A stretch of 64,000 bases of DNA from Leptidea sinapis (Eukaryota > Arthropoda > Insecta > Lepidoptera > Pieridae): the NCBI RefSeq assembly GCF_905404315.1, contig NC_066288.1:2666001-2730000 (forward strand), in the 5' to 3' direction. The translations under genes were made by a program, and so were the position numbers. The notes under the pieces are model-generated. The model worked only from the letters and a program-made list of their open reading frames with translations. It was not told where the DNA came from and did no database searches. Positions 11,536 to 22,291 of this stretch are shown piece after piece (position 1 is the first letter of the stretch; every line of letters starts with the position of its first letter).

Positions 11536-12440
11536 CTACATTGATTCCATAAAATTAAAATTATTATTACTTGAAAGCGTACCAAGAATACTGGCAGCAA
11601 TTCCGCGTTGGATAGCTAGGCTGATCCGTTTACCGAAATAGCTGCCAGCGTTTGGGTTTCCAGTAGCCTTATTAAGGCGCGAAGATAGTATTTTGAACAT
11701 TTTCATGCCGCTGGACCCCACGGGCCAAGTGCTTCGATACCAAAGGGCACAAAGATGTGTGACTCACTGAGACCGACATATTTGCGACGCTTGCTGTCTT
11801 CGGCAGTCGAAGCAGCAGCCCAAGCAAAAAATGACGTAACTTGGACATGAGAAGCCAGAGTGTCGACGCAAGTCGCGTCCTAAACCAGCGCCCTTCCCCG
11901 TAGCCAAGCCACCAGTGTCATTCCATCAGGACGCTTGCCATCGCGGCGGGTAATAACATTTGGCTCTAAACAGCTGGTATATTAAGAGCGGCAAATACCC
12001 TGCGGATGACTTCATTAATGCTGGCGTGACGATTGATACGGCCTGCCGATTTTAGGCAGGATAATCTATGACGCCCAAGAGCATCTACTCGCCACATCTA
12101 CATTGATGTGGTTCATTCAGTTTTATACCTAGCCGGAGTTATACGCGTATTGACAATATCATATTGTCAAGTAGCGTTCCAATCGGCACAGAAAGCAAGT
12201 CTGTAACTATAAGCCCGACTCATTTTGTTTTACGGCGAAAAGACGAGCACGCTCTGTTCTGTCAGTAGATGAGATCAAAAGATCATCAAAGGCTGACTTA
12301 CAAAAAAGTACGTTCCATGCTTTTTGACACTTTAAATCGTCTGGAAAATTTTGAATATTTGCAAAATTTAGCCAAGCATTGTTAGCTTCGTTCAAATACG
12401 CAATCTCTGAGTTAAAATTAGCTAAAACATTTAAATAAGT
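11536..12440 (-). pseudogene. Retroelement C-terminal remnant with restriction-like endonuclease motif
   Basis: Minus-strand translation, with several stops and frameshifts, gives a recognisable order. First is NEANNAWLNFANIQNFP (about 12395-12207). Then come KRPDGMTLVAW and a D-rich DATCVDTLASH block, SKRRKYVGLSESHIFVPFG, EALGPWGP, and a C-terminal GSYFGKRISLAIQRGIAAS (11721-11536). The spacing PD, then D, then K-R-R-K-Y resembles the PD-(D/E)-K restriction-like endonuclease found at the C terminus of some non-LTR retrotransposons. The assignment to a precise clade is uncertain. No polymerase domain is preserved upstream. Confidence 0.6.
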
Positions 12441-13406
12441 TTACAAATGGAATAATATTTTTATAGAAGTAAGGAACTAAACGGGGAAATGATGAAGTTC
12501 CTTGATAGCCCCACTGTAGTGAGTAACTTTCTGCTACGTACAACCAAACATTGGAATAAATTAAGTCACTTCTAAGGCTCGCAATGCTTCTGTGATTTCT
12601 CTAGAGTTGCAAGAGAGAATGTAAGGCGGAGATTACTTACCATCAGGTGACCAAAACAGTCGTTAATCCTCCTGTGCTATAAGACACTTTTGCATTATAA
12701 TAATATTTACATAATATATATTATACTGCTTGCCTGCTACTACTTCACGGTTTCCCAGCGGATTCCAATCTAGTTTAAAGTAAGGACATGACCATAGACT
12801 ACATTTTGAATATTTTCTAAGAAAGCGCGTTGTCACAAAACTTCACTCAAACAAAGTCGCGGGCAGAATCCTCATAAAATATATTCAATGAGTTTGTGTG
12901 TGAAGCAGAGCATGACGAATGTCGTTATTCTTGAAAGCGTAATCTACAACGCCATGACGAATAAAACACAAGGTTTGTTTATGCTAACTACCTTAATGTT
13001 TAATACATACCGAACTTTCTAACTACTTAATTGCATATTATGTATAGTCACGTATACAACATTAAAAGACACAAAACTTTTTAGTATACCTACATTTTTA
13101 TCAATTTTGAACAGAATGTCGCTCGCGTTATAATTACTACAAAGCAACGTACTGCGGATTCGATGATCGTTAGGAATTTATCTATGTTTCTCCAAAATAA
13201 GAATAATTACAGCTTTATGCTTCTAAATAGAACGCTATTTTTTATGACAGTAAGAGACAACTGGAACATAGTCCACAATATCATCCCGGTTGCGATGCGC
13301 GTGGTATATCTTGGATGCTTCTCTCAGGAATTCCCACAAAATAGGCCACCCGCGACCGTCAGCAGTTCACAAAAAACTATGGCTTGATGTTCCTTTAACA
13401 TACATT
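12441..13406. other. Mostly unassigned sequence with a LINE-tail scrap
   Basis: A degenerate copy of the CR1/Jockey-like LINE tail lies at 12604-12690 on the plus strand. A 74-codon plus-strand frame at 13163-13387 has no recognised motif. The remainder is AT-rich. Confidence 0.3.
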
Positions 13407-13626
13407 GATGAGATGAGTATGATGTTCAGCTGATGGTAATTGAAACGCCCTGCGCATTACAAAGCAGTGCCGCTTAGGATTGTTGAAAAACCCAAAAATT
13501 TTGAGCCGCACTATAATTGCGCTCGTCACATTAAGACATAAGATGTCAAGTATCATTTGCCCAGTAATTTCACTAGCTACGGCGCCCTTCAGACCGAAAC
13601 ACATTACTGCTTCACGGCAGAAAAAG
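13407..13626 (-). repeat. Tail-sharing SINE-like element (family S1), partial
   Basis: Matches the S1 consensus visible across the window on the minus strand: tail side at 13407, internal stem-loop around 13460-13510, body to 13626. The head (GGGAGGCTCCTTTGC) is missing. Confidence 0.75.
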
Positions 13627-14033
13627 AATTATCTTTACAAGTTACATTTACTACACTATCTGTTAAGGCAACCACAACATAAGAGATACATTATATATTT
13701 AACAACTTTCTCAGGATATCCAAGCAAAACTGAAGCAAAGTTTGAAACCCGCTACTAACTTCGGAACATCATAAAATATGTCTTGTTCACCACAAGCTTT
13801 ATTATTTCAACGTACTTACCTCCAGCTCGCGGCATTCGTCTTATATCAAGAATAATGCTTCATTAAACTGCAAACTGCACTTTAGGGAGACTCATTAAAC
13901 TTGACTATGGCGTGACCGCGCTATTATACTTTAAGCATCACACGAGACGCTGTTGGTCGGTGACGAAACGAACTATTGGTCAATACAATAATACAATTGC
14001 GCTGGCAATACAATTACAATACTGATTGAATTT

Positions 14034-14402
14034 CTTTTTTTATGAAAATAAGGGATGAGACGAGCAGGAAGTCCAGTTATATTAATTAATACGCCCTGCC
14101 CGGCAATACAAATTCGCTCGTCAAATTCAAATATTTTTATTCAAAATAGGATGTGACATCACTTATTGAAAGTCAAAAAAAAACTACCACCCATTTCAAA
14201 ATGAATGCCTCAGGCCTGAGAAGAATGGGCGCAACAAACTCAGCGGGCTTTTTTTTCATCAAAAATATGTTTACGAAGTAATATTGTAGAATTAAACTTA
14301 TTATTTAATAGCCTGAGGGCGGTCGCTCAATTCCCAATCTGTGGTATCATTAAGATACGTCACCTTGAGACATAAAATGTTAAGTCTCATTTGCCCATTT
14401 TT
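14034..14402 (-). repeat. S1 SINE-like copy interrupted by a Jockey-type 3' fragment
   Basis: S1 sequence runs from its tail at 14034 to CGCTCGTC at 14122. It resumes at 14358 with CGTCACCTTGAGACAT, so the two halves join exactly around the insertion. Confidence 0.75.
14124..14357 (-). mobile_element. Jockey-like LINE (family JA) 3' end inserted in S1
   Basis: A 234-bp 5'-truncated 3' UTR fragment, flanked by the direct repeat CGTCA (14119-14123 and 14358-14362), interpreted as the target-site duplication. It shows the JA signature AGCCCGCTGAGTTTGTTGCG on its sense strand and ends in the AAAATATTTGAATTTG tail. Confidence 0.8.
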
Positions 14403-15178
14403 TTTTAATCTAAAAGTTATAAATTTTACCAGTAACGACTTTTTCGGAAAAGTTGTTGTTTAAAGTGTAAAAGCGCACTGGCACAGAAGGAGTGATAAGA
14501 CACAATCAGATAAGTAATAATTTTCCAACATATATCTGAGTACCCTGTGCGCAGTGTGATGTGGTCCACGTTATGACATGTTACACTACGCTACTGTTAC
14601 GCTGTTGTGACTGTGTGAAGAAATGATCTGTCTGTCTGTAACAGCTGATAAGATACAACCGTAGATATTTAAATTAGAAGTGATTGGATATGTAGTAATT
14701 TAGTATTAATTAGAAAGGGCACGGGAAGCAATGCGGAACTTCTTCCAAAATTCTTCAAGTGTCTCAATATCCTGAGCGTTGTAAGCGTTCGTTGCAATTT
14801 AATGTATGCATACAATGACGTATATAATATATACGAGAGTCTAACCGCAAGGAGTTAGCACTTTTAACATTTCTATTACCTTCTTATTTTGCTTATTTTA
14901 TTTAATTTATTTATTAAGGCTTACCAACCAGATACATAATTTAACAAATACGAATAACATAAACATTAATAAGTGTTACTATTATATATTTAGTGTATCT
15001 AAATTAAAGGTATATTTCTATAGATACAATCCATAAAAAGACAAACATACTGCAAAGGATTAGTGATGGGGTCGCATTGGTACCTTTTGAGCTATTGAAC
15101 ATGCTACATAGTTCCTAGACGTTTTATTATGTTAGGAGTCCTCATATCATCCTTATATCTTTAAACGAGCAATTCTTG
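14403..15178. other. AT-rich intergenic sequence
   Basis: No supported gene. Several short TA-rich runs, no clear copies of the named families. Confidence 0.35.
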
Positions 15179-15480
15179 TATATATTATATAATCTGAATC
15201 TCGGAAATGGCTCCAACGATTTTAATGAAATTTAGTATTCAGGTAGTTTCGGGGGCGAGAAATCGATCTAGGTTTCAATTAAAAAAAATGTAGTTTTATC
15301 TGTGTTTTAATGAAGAAAAGCTACAATAATATTAGAATACAAAGGTAAATTTCGCCACTATATACAAGACTATAATCAGCTCAGATAAGGGTGAAGACAT
15401 TGGGTGATCTGGGAAGCAGAAGACCCCGGTTTGAATCCAGATGTCCTATTAGCTTTGTTCAAGTTTTGTACATTCTTATA
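15179..15480 (+). repeat. Possible nonautonomous Helitron-like/SINE-like repeat
   Basis: The block starts TATATATTATATAATCTGAA and contains CTCGGAAATGGCTCCAACG, a phrase style shared with Helitron-like repeats. Near its end is a B-box-like GGTTTGAATCC (about 15430). It is the only copy in the window, so both the limits and the class are tentative. Confidence 0.3.
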
Positions 15481-15594
15481 AATCCGAGCAAGGCAAGTAA
15501 CAATATTATTCTAAATTTGGTAACAAGTTTTTAAATGAAGCTAATGACTTAAACATGAAAAGGTCTACGTGGCAGAGTTCGGTATTCATATTAC

Positions 15595-15670
15595 ACACTC
15601 TTCTGATAAAATTATTATTTATAAGCGTTGTCACACTCTTCTGATAAAATTATTATTTATAAGCGTTGTC
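15595..15670 (+). repeat. Exact tandem duplication, 2 x 38 bp
   Basis: Units 15595-15632 and 15633-15670 are identical (ACACTCTTCTGATAAAATTA and on to GCGTTGTC). Complete identity suggests a recent duplication or a slippage or assembly event. Confidence 0.9.
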
Positions 15671-16024
15671 ACATTCATATTAATATTATGAAAAAATTAT
15701 ATTCCGCCCACATAAAGTAAAATATAAAACATGCAAGTATAACTCGATTACAATTTATTTGCAATCAACGCTTCACGCACGCAATAAGTTTTGTTGAACG
15801 GGAGGCGTCGAATTCAGTGTTAAATCGTGCGATGTGCTCTATCAATATAATTAAAACATGAACTGTTTTATTTATATTTGTTTGTACTCACTGTTCTCCA
15901 TTGTATATTAATGAACTTAAAACTACGGCGTATTTTTTAATTTATCGATTTCTACTTTACTTTCCCCTTATACAAATATAGTATCTATAGAAACTTAAGA
16001 GGTATTGTTGTCTACAAGCCTTTC

Positions 16025-16442
16025 TGTGAACAGACATAAACTTATAATGCCTACTACTCGGCTGAGTCAAATTAGTAAGTATTTTATTGAGCGATGTATG
16101 CTTTTACAAGAAGATCCCAGAAAATGTTTAATACAAAAGTATGACGATATTCAAAAGAATTGTTAAAAAACGTTTGTGAAAGATTACAATAACATAAATG
16201 ATTTTCTTAATGAGACCACAGATTGGGAATGGAGCGACCTCAGGCTATTAAATAATAAGTTAATTGTACAATATTATTTTGTAAACATATGTTTTTCATG
16301 AAAAAAAGCCCGCTGAGTTTTTTGCGCCCATTCTTCTCAGGTCTGAGGCATTCGTTTTGGAATGGGTGGTAGTTTTTGACTTTCAATAAGTGATGTCACA
16401 TCCTATTTCGAATTAAAATATTTGAATTCGAATTTGTGTTTT
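16025..16442 (+). mobile_element. Jockey-like LINE (family JA) 3' fragment
   Basis: Begins within the C-terminal coding part (TACTACTCGGCTGAGTC region, then CCCAGAAAATGTTTAATAC) and continues through the 3' UTR (AGCCCGCTGAG) to the AATATTTGAATTCG tail. It aligns with the longer copy at 40490-41605. Confidence 0.75.
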
Positions 16443-16710
16443 AAGAATTCTTAATTACTTAATATTTCTGTTGCACCAAAAAATCAATAGTAAAAACTCA
16501 AAATTTAGAATTTAATTTTCGTCAACGTTGTATAGAAAAAAATATTCTAATGCTATCTTAACAGGATATGTCTTCTTATACAAATTTCATTAATAATCAT
16601 AAATTAAACTATGTAATGGGTATCAAAGCAGATCAAGTAGGAGTTTTAAAGCTTTTTTATTTCAAAATATGTACGTTCGCTTATCATATCATCAGTAATG
16701 TTATATATTT

Positions 16711-17425
16711 CTAGCTGACTCAGCAAACGTTGTATTGCCATATTAAAAAATAAAATAATTCAATAATTAAAATTTTTGGGATGTAAAAAATACACAAATA
16801 AAATTTGAAAAACAACAAAATTTTATGAACGATGCGGGACTCGAACCCACGACCGTTCCGTGCCGTGTAAGTAGATCCTGTAGATGAAGCCACAACCTGA
16901 GATTTGAACAAAGCATACAGGATTTTATAACGATACGACACTCGAACGGTTAGCTCAGTCGGTTAGAGCACCGGCACGGAACGTTCATAAAATTTTGTTG
17001 TTTTTCAAATTTTATTTGTGAATTAATCCCAGAAGTGAGGGTTATCACTTTAAAAACATAACAAATTGTTTGTATAAAAAATAGGTGACGACCCATTCTC
17101 AGACCTACCAAATATATCATACTATAATTATTGTATTCGATTGCCATCTTGCAACCCTATAGCGGATTTGTTGATGGAAGAGAATAATATAAAAATCGCG
17201 ATACAAAAATAGTTGTAGATCGTAGAAGGGCGAAAATTTGAAGTTGTATGTATTTTTCAATGTTGATTATTAATTAATAAAATAAAAATAAAAAATGTGT
17301 CAAAAAAATAAAAAATATATATTTAGGGGTATGAAAAAAAGATGTTGGCTGATTCTCAGACCTACCCGATATGCTCACAAAATTTGGTAATAAACACCGG
17401 GACACGAGAATTTTATATATTATAT
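16711..17425 (-). repeat. Helitron-like H1 copy split by a tRNA-like SINE
   Basis: The minus-strand 3' end reads GTCAGCTAG at 16711. H1 sequence runs to about 16792 and resumes at 17075 with AAAATAGGTGACGACCC, reaching the AATTCTCGTGTC head near 17405. The interruption is flanked by TAAAAAATA on both sides (16784-16792, 17075-17083). Confidence 0.6.
16793..17074. repeat. tRNA-like SINE (family S3), fold-back copy
   Basis: The plus-strand part has the SINE head (AGATCCTGTAGATGAAGCC), A-box GGTTAGCTCAGTCGGTTAGA, then the tail TTCATAAAATTTTGTTGTTT, but the B-box half is missing between them. The missing half, with its tail, sits inverted at the left (16793-16872, GGGACTCGAACCC). The two tail copies form inverted arms of about 55 bp around the head. 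Confidence 0.7.
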
Positions 17426-17610
17426 GTTCATCCAAGTGTAAGGAAATGCGAAGAACTAAAAATGTTGCGATGATTTGACTTTTAGACTGTGGTTTTATTG
17501 TTTAATACCACAAGTATTACTGATCAAGCGAAATCCATTGAAAGGACCTGGAGCGAAGTTTCGAGATATATCATGACTAAACGGGTTGAAGATGTACTGT
17601 AGACGGTTAA

Positions 17611-18048
17611 GGCGAAGAGTAAGCAGAAAACACGCAAACATGGTGTTTTTAGACAAGTTTCGTGGTGAAAGTATAGCATTTCGAGCAATGAACACTACTT
17701 AATCCTGTTTCACGTATCCTTAAGTCTTATTTGTAGGTTGCTAATGCTCGCTGTTGGTTATAGTTAACACTGCCGAGCCTTTTTGAACCACCACTTTTCT
17801 TTGAAGTTAAACAAGTTGTTTGGCATGACGTGACGCTTTTTTTGGTACTTCTCTCAGAAAAGTTATTCTTATAGCTTATGCTTTTTTGTGTAGGTTAATT
17901 TATTCAGATCAGTAGTGAATAACGAGGATTGTAAGCATATAAACTGTTTTCCACGCAAGAATTTTGAAAATATTGGCTTTGTTACATAGATGGCGGGCCG
18001 GCAGCCGTGAACTCATATCGCTCAAGGTCGCTGGCATTTAGTGTCGCC
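17611..18048 (+). mobile_element. TTAA-flanked nonautonomous element (family T), copy 1
   Basis: A 438-bp body between TTAA at 17607-17610 and TTAA at 18049-18052. The ends start GGCGAAGAGTAAGCAG and, inverted, GGCGACACTAAATGCC, so the terminal inverted repeat is short and imperfect. Copies 2 and 3 (56666-57092 and 57710-58135) have the same limits and the same TTAA flanks, which defines the target. TTAA duplication is the hallmark of piggyBac-type transposition. No transposase frame is present, so it would be a MITE mobilised in trans. Confidence 0.75.
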
Positions 18049-18052
18049 TTAA

Positions 18053-18718
18053 GGAGTACATCAAAATAGTAAAGTAATAACCAAATTTTGCGAGTCAGCG
18101 TAAATGGATTTTCTTGGAGTAACGCAAATTAAGCTTCATTTTATTCAGGTTTGTTGCTAGAAATATCCATTTGTCTGATGTAGTTATTGCGTGACAGCTT
18201 TCTTTTAGTTATTTTCTAGTTGGGTATTACTGCTGCGATCATTATGAAGCCCCAGGAGTTGTGTCTTGGTATTAGGTTGAAGAGATATTCGACAAACAAT
18301 GAAGAATATTGTGTATTATTCTGCGAGATTTATAAACAATAATATAACAATATTTTTAACAAAGTTTGAATATTTTTTTAGATATTATAATTAATGACAG
18401 AATAAATTTGTTTCTTTAATATAAGTTAATATTATATCTGTTGATTATTTGGTGGTATTATTTTTTCTTCATTTATGATGAATGTTTCATCGGCTTGTAG
18501 GAATTTATTATTTAAATAACCGGAATTAAATTGAATTGGAATCTAGACATGGAAAGATATGATAAATTCCCTGCGGGATCGTCAAATCAACGCTGGTAGA
18601 CCTACAGTGCTAAGGCAAAAGTTTACTTGAATACCTGGAAATCATTATTGAAATTATTTGACGTGAAAAAGTGTATACTAAACTGTTGAAAAGGGGTGTA
18701 CTTAGGGGTAGATATATA
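18053..18718. other. AT-rich sequence between two transposons
   Basis: No supported gene, tRNA-like sequence or named repeat was found. Confidence 0.4.
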
Positions 18719-20298
18719 CACTGGCCTGCAAAAGTAAGTATCACACTTTTCAAATTATTTTTTTTTTTCTTAACTATAGAATGTAGAGATTTTAGATTAA
18801 AAACGTTTTGTTGCAAATTTTATAGGCTTTAATTCTTAGAACCTAAATTATACATTAGTAACATTTTTAACTTAAAAAAGATAAAACAATGAAAATAGAC
18901 ATTTTTAGTTCTGTGTAAAAAAATTCAACTAAAATGTATTAAATTTACTAAACATGTTATTAAATTTTTAATAACTGGTATTGCCTCCACGAGCTCTGAT
19001 TACAGCTTCGAGCCGGTTTGGCATACTGAACACTTGGCAAGGTTTCGGAGCCGATGTTGGGGAATATTCTCCCATTCTTCTACCAGGGCCTGCTTTACTG
19101 CCCTGAGGGTAGTAGGTGGTGGTCTGCGATTTCTGACTAGCCTCCTAAGCTCATCCAAGGCGTGTTCAATCGGGTTGAGATCAGGACTTCTTGATGGCCA
19201 AGCCATCACGCAGATACCGACCTCCTGAATATACTCTTGTACGATATGAGCCGTGTGTGGCCGGGCATTATCATGCATCAGCATCGATCCATCACCCATA
19301 TTTGCTAAATACGGCCCTGCATACTCATTGAGAATCTCTTGAGCATATCTTTGCCCAGTGAGGGTGCCATTTTCTATGGCTACTAGCTCTGTGCGACCTT
19401 CTGAAGATATGCCGTCCCATACATGTACACTGCCTCCACCGTATTGGACTCTTTCTGAGATGCAGGCTTGAAGGTATCGCTCACCAGGTCGCCTGTAAAC
19501 ACTTCGCCTTCCTTCAGAAGTGTAAAGGGAGACTCATCTGCAAACAAAATTCTTAACCATTCTTCTTCATCCCACTGCATGTGTTCACGGGCGTATCGCA
19601 GTCTCGCTACTCGATGCTGTCTCTCGAGTTTTGGGCCACTCGCTGGTCTTCGGGGTTTCAAATTTGCTTCAGCAAGTCTTCTTCTCAGTGTACTGTCACT
19701 AATGTAGTCCCTCCGGGTCTGAAGTAGCTGTTGCTGGACTTCAACTGCATTTTGGTGGCGATTTCTTAACACAGTGGAAATAATATAACGATCTTCTCGG
19801 GCGCTGGTACACCTGGGTCTGCCATTACAAGGTCTCCTCAGATGGTGTCCAGTCTCATCGTACCTTCGCTTTACCTTTTGGACCATTCGTACCGTCACAC
19901 CCACCATTCTTGCAGTGCGACGCATACCGATGCCTAGATCCAGAAAAGCCATGATCCTAGCACATTCTTCAACTGAAGAGGCATGATAAATAAATGTTAT
20001 GTGCTTTTTAGCATAAATTTTTAAAACAAGACCCATCGATCTTGAAAAAAATTTAAAACAGAAAGAAAAATGTGGATGGTAAAATTGTAATTCGGAAACG
20101 TCCACTTTGAAAAAGGAATGGTTTTGTTTTTGAAGTTTTTTTTTTCAGCCAATTCTTAAAAGAAGGTTACCGACTATAAAGTTTTTATGTACAAAATTAA
20201 ATTCTCTTTGGAGTCCTTTTTATTTCGAAAGTATATCTTGTGAACTTAAAACGTTATCCCAATTTTAAAAGTGTGATACTTACTGTTGAAGGCCAGTG
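18719..20298 (-). mobile_element. Tc1-type DNA transposon, complete termini (1580 bp)
   Basis: Inverted termini CACTGGCCTGCAAAAGTAAG (left, 18719) and CACTGGCCTTCAACAGTAAG (right, on the other strand, ending 20298) extend for about 35 bp with few mismatches. They are bracketed by TA dinucleotides (18717-18718 and 20299-20300), the Tc1/mariner target duplication. A single transposase region fills the interior on the minus strand. Termini, target site and coding region are all retained, which suggests a fairly recent insertion. Confidence 0.93.
19000..20036 (-). pseudogene. Tc1 transposase, DD34E, disrupted by one apparent frameshift
   Basis: The transposase binds the element's termini and catalyses cut-and-paste transposition. 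The N-terminal helix-turn-helix region is seen from the ATG at 19952 (MAFLDLGIGMRRTARMVGV), with another in-frame ATG at 20036 and a GRPR-like motif (NGRPR). The first catalytic Asp lies in LFADESPF, the second in MLMHDNARPHTAH, and the Glu in SPDLNPIEH, with 34 residues between the last two (DD34E, Tc1 family). The frame breaks at about 19500-19516, just after FTLLKEG. From there the frame with codons ending at 19000 continues VYRRPGERY and GGGSVHVWDG without stops to QTGSKL. One indel therefore separates this copy from an open frame, by eye. Confidence 0.9.
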
Positions 20299-20394
20299 TA
20301 TATTGGTTTTATGGTAAAAGTATTTATTTACTTAAGATACTAAACTTATCTATGTCACTTGCTTAATAACTATAATTAATGGTTCTACTGGTGA

Positions 20395-20622
20395 GTACGC
20401 GGATCTCTACTATTAATTGGTTAAAATGGTTACTCGGACCAGTCCTGTAATGGTTATAGGCAAATGGTTAATGGTAACTAGGACCGGACCGATAAATGGT
20501 TACTCGCGTACTGCATCTCTGCTATGCATTGGTAATAATGGTTACTCGGGCCGGTCCTGTAATGGTCAATGGTAACCTGGACCGGCCCGATCAATGGTCA
20601 CCCGCGTACTGCCTTACTAAAG
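20395..20622. repeat. Two tandem ~110-bp units, each with a stem-loop
   Basis: Unit 1 (about 20395-20505) and unit 2 (about 20505-20622) share ATGGTTACTCGG, GTCCTGTAATGG, AATGGTAAC, GGACCGG and GCGTACTGC in the same order. Unit 2 contains a perfect 11-bp inverted repeat, CGGGCCGGTCC (20547-20557) and GGACCGGCCCG (20579-20589), around a 21-nt loop. Unit 1 has the same stem with two mismatches (20435-20445 and 20481-20491). Function unknown. Confidence 0.85.
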
Positions 20623-21600
20623 GCAACACATGGTTTTATTACAATTAATTTTATCTACTAAGCAATATTTGTAATATAATGCTGTTCGATGGATTTACTT
20701 CGAACAACTGTTTTGATTTGATTTGATTTGGAATAACGTCCGACAGGCGACATATAAATTTATAAACTGACTAATGAAAACGTAAGTAACTAAATGGAAA
20801 TATCTCATATATTTCGTTACCGACCCGAGGGAATTAGGCCAAATCAATTACCTTACCTCAGTTATTGTTTGAAAAGGTATTTTTGTTTCGATTTATTACT
20901 ACTTTTATAGCAATGCTAGCTTGGCTTATAAATACTTCGAAAAATTTTTCTTTTACAAATATATCTTTATAATATTTAATTGAAAAGGCGGCTGGCGAGT
21001 TTGCCCGCGTGAATCTATAAGCAAACAACTTTTTACGTCATCGTTCAGTTCAGTATCCACGCGAATGATGCCCCCCCCTCCCGCTCCCCTCCGTCGAAAC
21101 CCCTGCACCTGTCCCGCGAAAGCATTACGACCACTGACCTGTATAAATACCACTGGACAGGCTATTCCATATGTTTGACAGCAATTTTTTTTGCCTATTT
21201 GAAGCGCCACTCGCGAGTGTGCAGAGAACTAATTTTGACGTATAATACAAATGGCTGCGAGAGAAACGTACAATACTCTGAAGTATTTTTGCATTTAGAA
21301 TTAATTTCGTTTGTTTTTCGTGTTATTTATACTTCAGGAATCAACGTAATAAAGTACACAATTATTTTTTGTAAATAGTTTTCCTATCGATGTTTGTTTA
21401 GCTGAGGTTGTCATCCCTAGTATTAGTTCCGCGGACTCTCGCTACATGGCCCACAGCGCCAAAATGGCGAATATCAAACAGGCACAAAAGCACTTAGACA
21501 GCCGCCGGTCCAGTTGTATATAGTAGAAGTCATTGATTACGACTTATTTATCTGCTCTTCCTATAATTTATTTGGCAATCTGACCGTTGAATCGGACTTT
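20623..21600. other. Unassigned sequence with a GC-rich island
   Basis: The block 20990-21150 is GC-rich (including CCCCCCCCTCCCGCTCCC near 21070) in otherwise AT-rich DNA and contains a TATAAATA at about 21144. It might be a promoter, 5' exon or old element. No reading frame is convincing. Confidence 0.3.
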
Positions 21601-21700
21601 GTTCAAAACTCCACTCCGTTAATTCCACTAAGTTTCACAAAATCACTTCGATACGTGTTTCACACCTCTACACGACGCATCTACAGAACTGTTGACTCGC
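21601..21700 (+). repeat. Degenerate copy of the CTCTACACGAG repeat (family E)
   Basis: Resembles 30343-30523 and 62745-62916 over the block CCTCTACACGA-GCATC-AG-TGTTGACTCGCC, with several substitutions. Confidence 0.45.
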
Positions 21701-21987
21701 CTTTTCTTTCACTCTCATACTCATTTTTGAACTTGGTATAAATAGTAAGAATTGCTCAAAATATCGCCTTAATCTTTTAATGCACTGTATTCATTTTCTG
21801 AAATTTGATTTTCCTAAATTTCGCACTAGAACATGAGTTACGTTGACGTATAAGTCATGTCGAAAGTAGTTTAGCGATCTCGAAGATAAGCCGGAGCAGA
21901 CACACACATAGACAAACACAATATAAAAAAAGCAATTTTTCGTAACCTTCTTAATCATTGAATATCATTTTAGTAAGTATAGTACTT

Positions 21988-22291
21988 GTGGGAGGCTCCT
22001 TTGCACAGGATGCCGGCTAAATTATGGGCAACACAACGGTGCCTATTTGTGCCGTGAAGCAGTAATGTGTAAGCATTACTTTGTTTCAGTCTGAAAGGCG
22101 CCCGAGCTAGTGAAATTACTGGTCAAATGAGACCTAACATCTTATGTCTCAAGGTGACGCAGTTGTGGTGACGCTCAGAATTTTTGTGATTTGTCAAGAA
22201 TCCTGAGCGGCACTGTATTGAAATGGGCGGGGCGTATCAATTACCATCAGCTGAACGTCCTGCTCGTCTCGTCCCTTATTTTCATAAAAAT
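21988..22291 (+). repeat. S1 SINE-like element, near full length
   Basis: About 300 bp from GGGAGGCTCCTTTGCACAGG to TTATTTTCATAAAAA. The internal stem formed by CGCTCAG and CTGAGCGGCAC is present but partly mutated on the left arm. No tRNA-type A/B boxes are evident in the head. Confidence 0.85.

Noticed and set aside
21050..21150. CpG-island promoter of an unseen gene
   Set aside because: GC-rich patch and TATAAATA are present, but there is no downstream coding exon on either strand to support it.
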